Assembly (NCBI RefSeq): GCF_036330325.1
Contig: NZ_JAZDRO010000001.1
Span: 310,001 to 374,000 of the forward strand
Direction: 5' to 3'
DNA from: Hyphobacterium marinum
Lineage (GTDB): Bacteria; Pseudomonadota; Alphaproteobacteria; Caulobacterales; Maricaulaceae
Length of the DNA: 64,000 nucleotides
Shown here piece after piece: positions 63,909-64,000 of the stretch (the stretch's first letter is position 1; each line of letters begins with the position of its first letter). A program made the translations under genes and the position numbers. Below the pieces are notes generated by a model. That model was not told the DNA's origin, did no database searches, and saw only the letters and a program-made list of their open reading frames with translations.

Positions 63909-64000
63909 TCAGGGTGCGTGGACGACAAGTTTGACGATCCGGTCGCCGCGCAGCGCCATCATCCCGTCTGCAGTTTCCAGAAACAGCACCAGTGCCGGGC
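63909..64000 (-). CDS. C-terminal end of a protein (5' part outside window)
   Basis: On the minus strand a frame runs from the window edge to a TGA at 63909-63911, encoding about 29 residues ending I-V-K-L-V-V-H-A-P. Too short to assign; coding is likely from codon pattern only. Confidence 0.45.
   Translation of the reverse strand, partial: PALVLFLETADGMMALRGDRIVKLVVHAP

Noticed and set aside
1..64000. CRISPR array, prophage, insertion sequence or restriction system
   Set aside because: No regularly spaced repeats, transposase, integrase, phage or methylase genes seen.

Overview
The window looks like the replication-origin neighbourhood of a GC-rich alphaproteobacterium of the Caulobacterales/Maricaulales type. 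This rests on gene content and order: cenR-like, ntrZ-like, leuS-lptE-holA, parB-parA-rsmG-mnmG, mnmE, rho, hemJ-hemH-hemE, a non-coding gap, then ppsR-maf-aroE-coaE-dnaQ, secB, a Tim44-like gene, mltA and hslU. This matches the order I know around Caulobacter Cori. Two parS-type palindromes lie near parAB. A consensus DnaA box, a CtrA-like site and GANTC (CcrM-type) sites lie in the hemE-ppsR gap (42152-42612), and genes on both sides point away from it. No species can be named from sequence alone.

Layout. 1-4.2 kb: three-gene N-acetylglutaminylglutamine amide (NAGGN) osmolyte cluster, first gene cut by the window edge. 4.3-8.4 kb: large secreted di-haem peroxidase-like protein, a DUF6445 oxygenase-like protein and a DUF3108 protein. 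8.46 kb: tRNA-Gly(GCC). 8.7-13.1 kb: housekeeping (Pro-tRNA editing, CnoX-type chaperedoxin, Lon-N, Trm112, DUF971, UbiH). 13.2-19 kb: ftsK, a beta-propeller protein, lolA, a candidate small RNA locus, xth. 19-24.9 kb: cenR-like regulator with a DUF922 gene, L,D-transpeptidase, yggS, TenI-like gene, ntrZ, porin, DUF3576 lipoprotein. 25-42 kb: the conserved left flank of the origin. 42.6-49.3 kb: the conserved right flank. 49.3-54.7 kb: hslU and hslV, unusually separated by about 3.6 kb of accessory genes. 54.8-64 kb: a GGDEF-EAL protein, adenosine kinase-type PfkB protein, ATP-grasp protein, nth, LysE, an Ada-like gene, glyoxalase and small unknowns.

How the genes fit together. The central 29-46 kb holds chromosome segregation (ParAB/parS), the putative origin, haem synthesis, tRNA U34 modification and DNA polymerase III subunits (HolA, DnaQ). 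Envelope biogenesis recurs: LptE, LolA, SecB, MltA, L,D-transpeptidase, porin. Genes are tightly packed, with many 4-nt ATGA/GTGA overlaps within operons. Six convergent pairs share one 4-nt complementary stop (CTAG, TTAG or CTAA).

I see no prophage, insertion sequence, CRISPR array or restriction system. The least explained parts are the small-RNA locus at 17.2-17.5 kb, the nested palindromic repeats at 51.2 and 59.8 kb, the peroxidase with a roughly 500-residue extra region, and the recurrent stop-codon overlaps.
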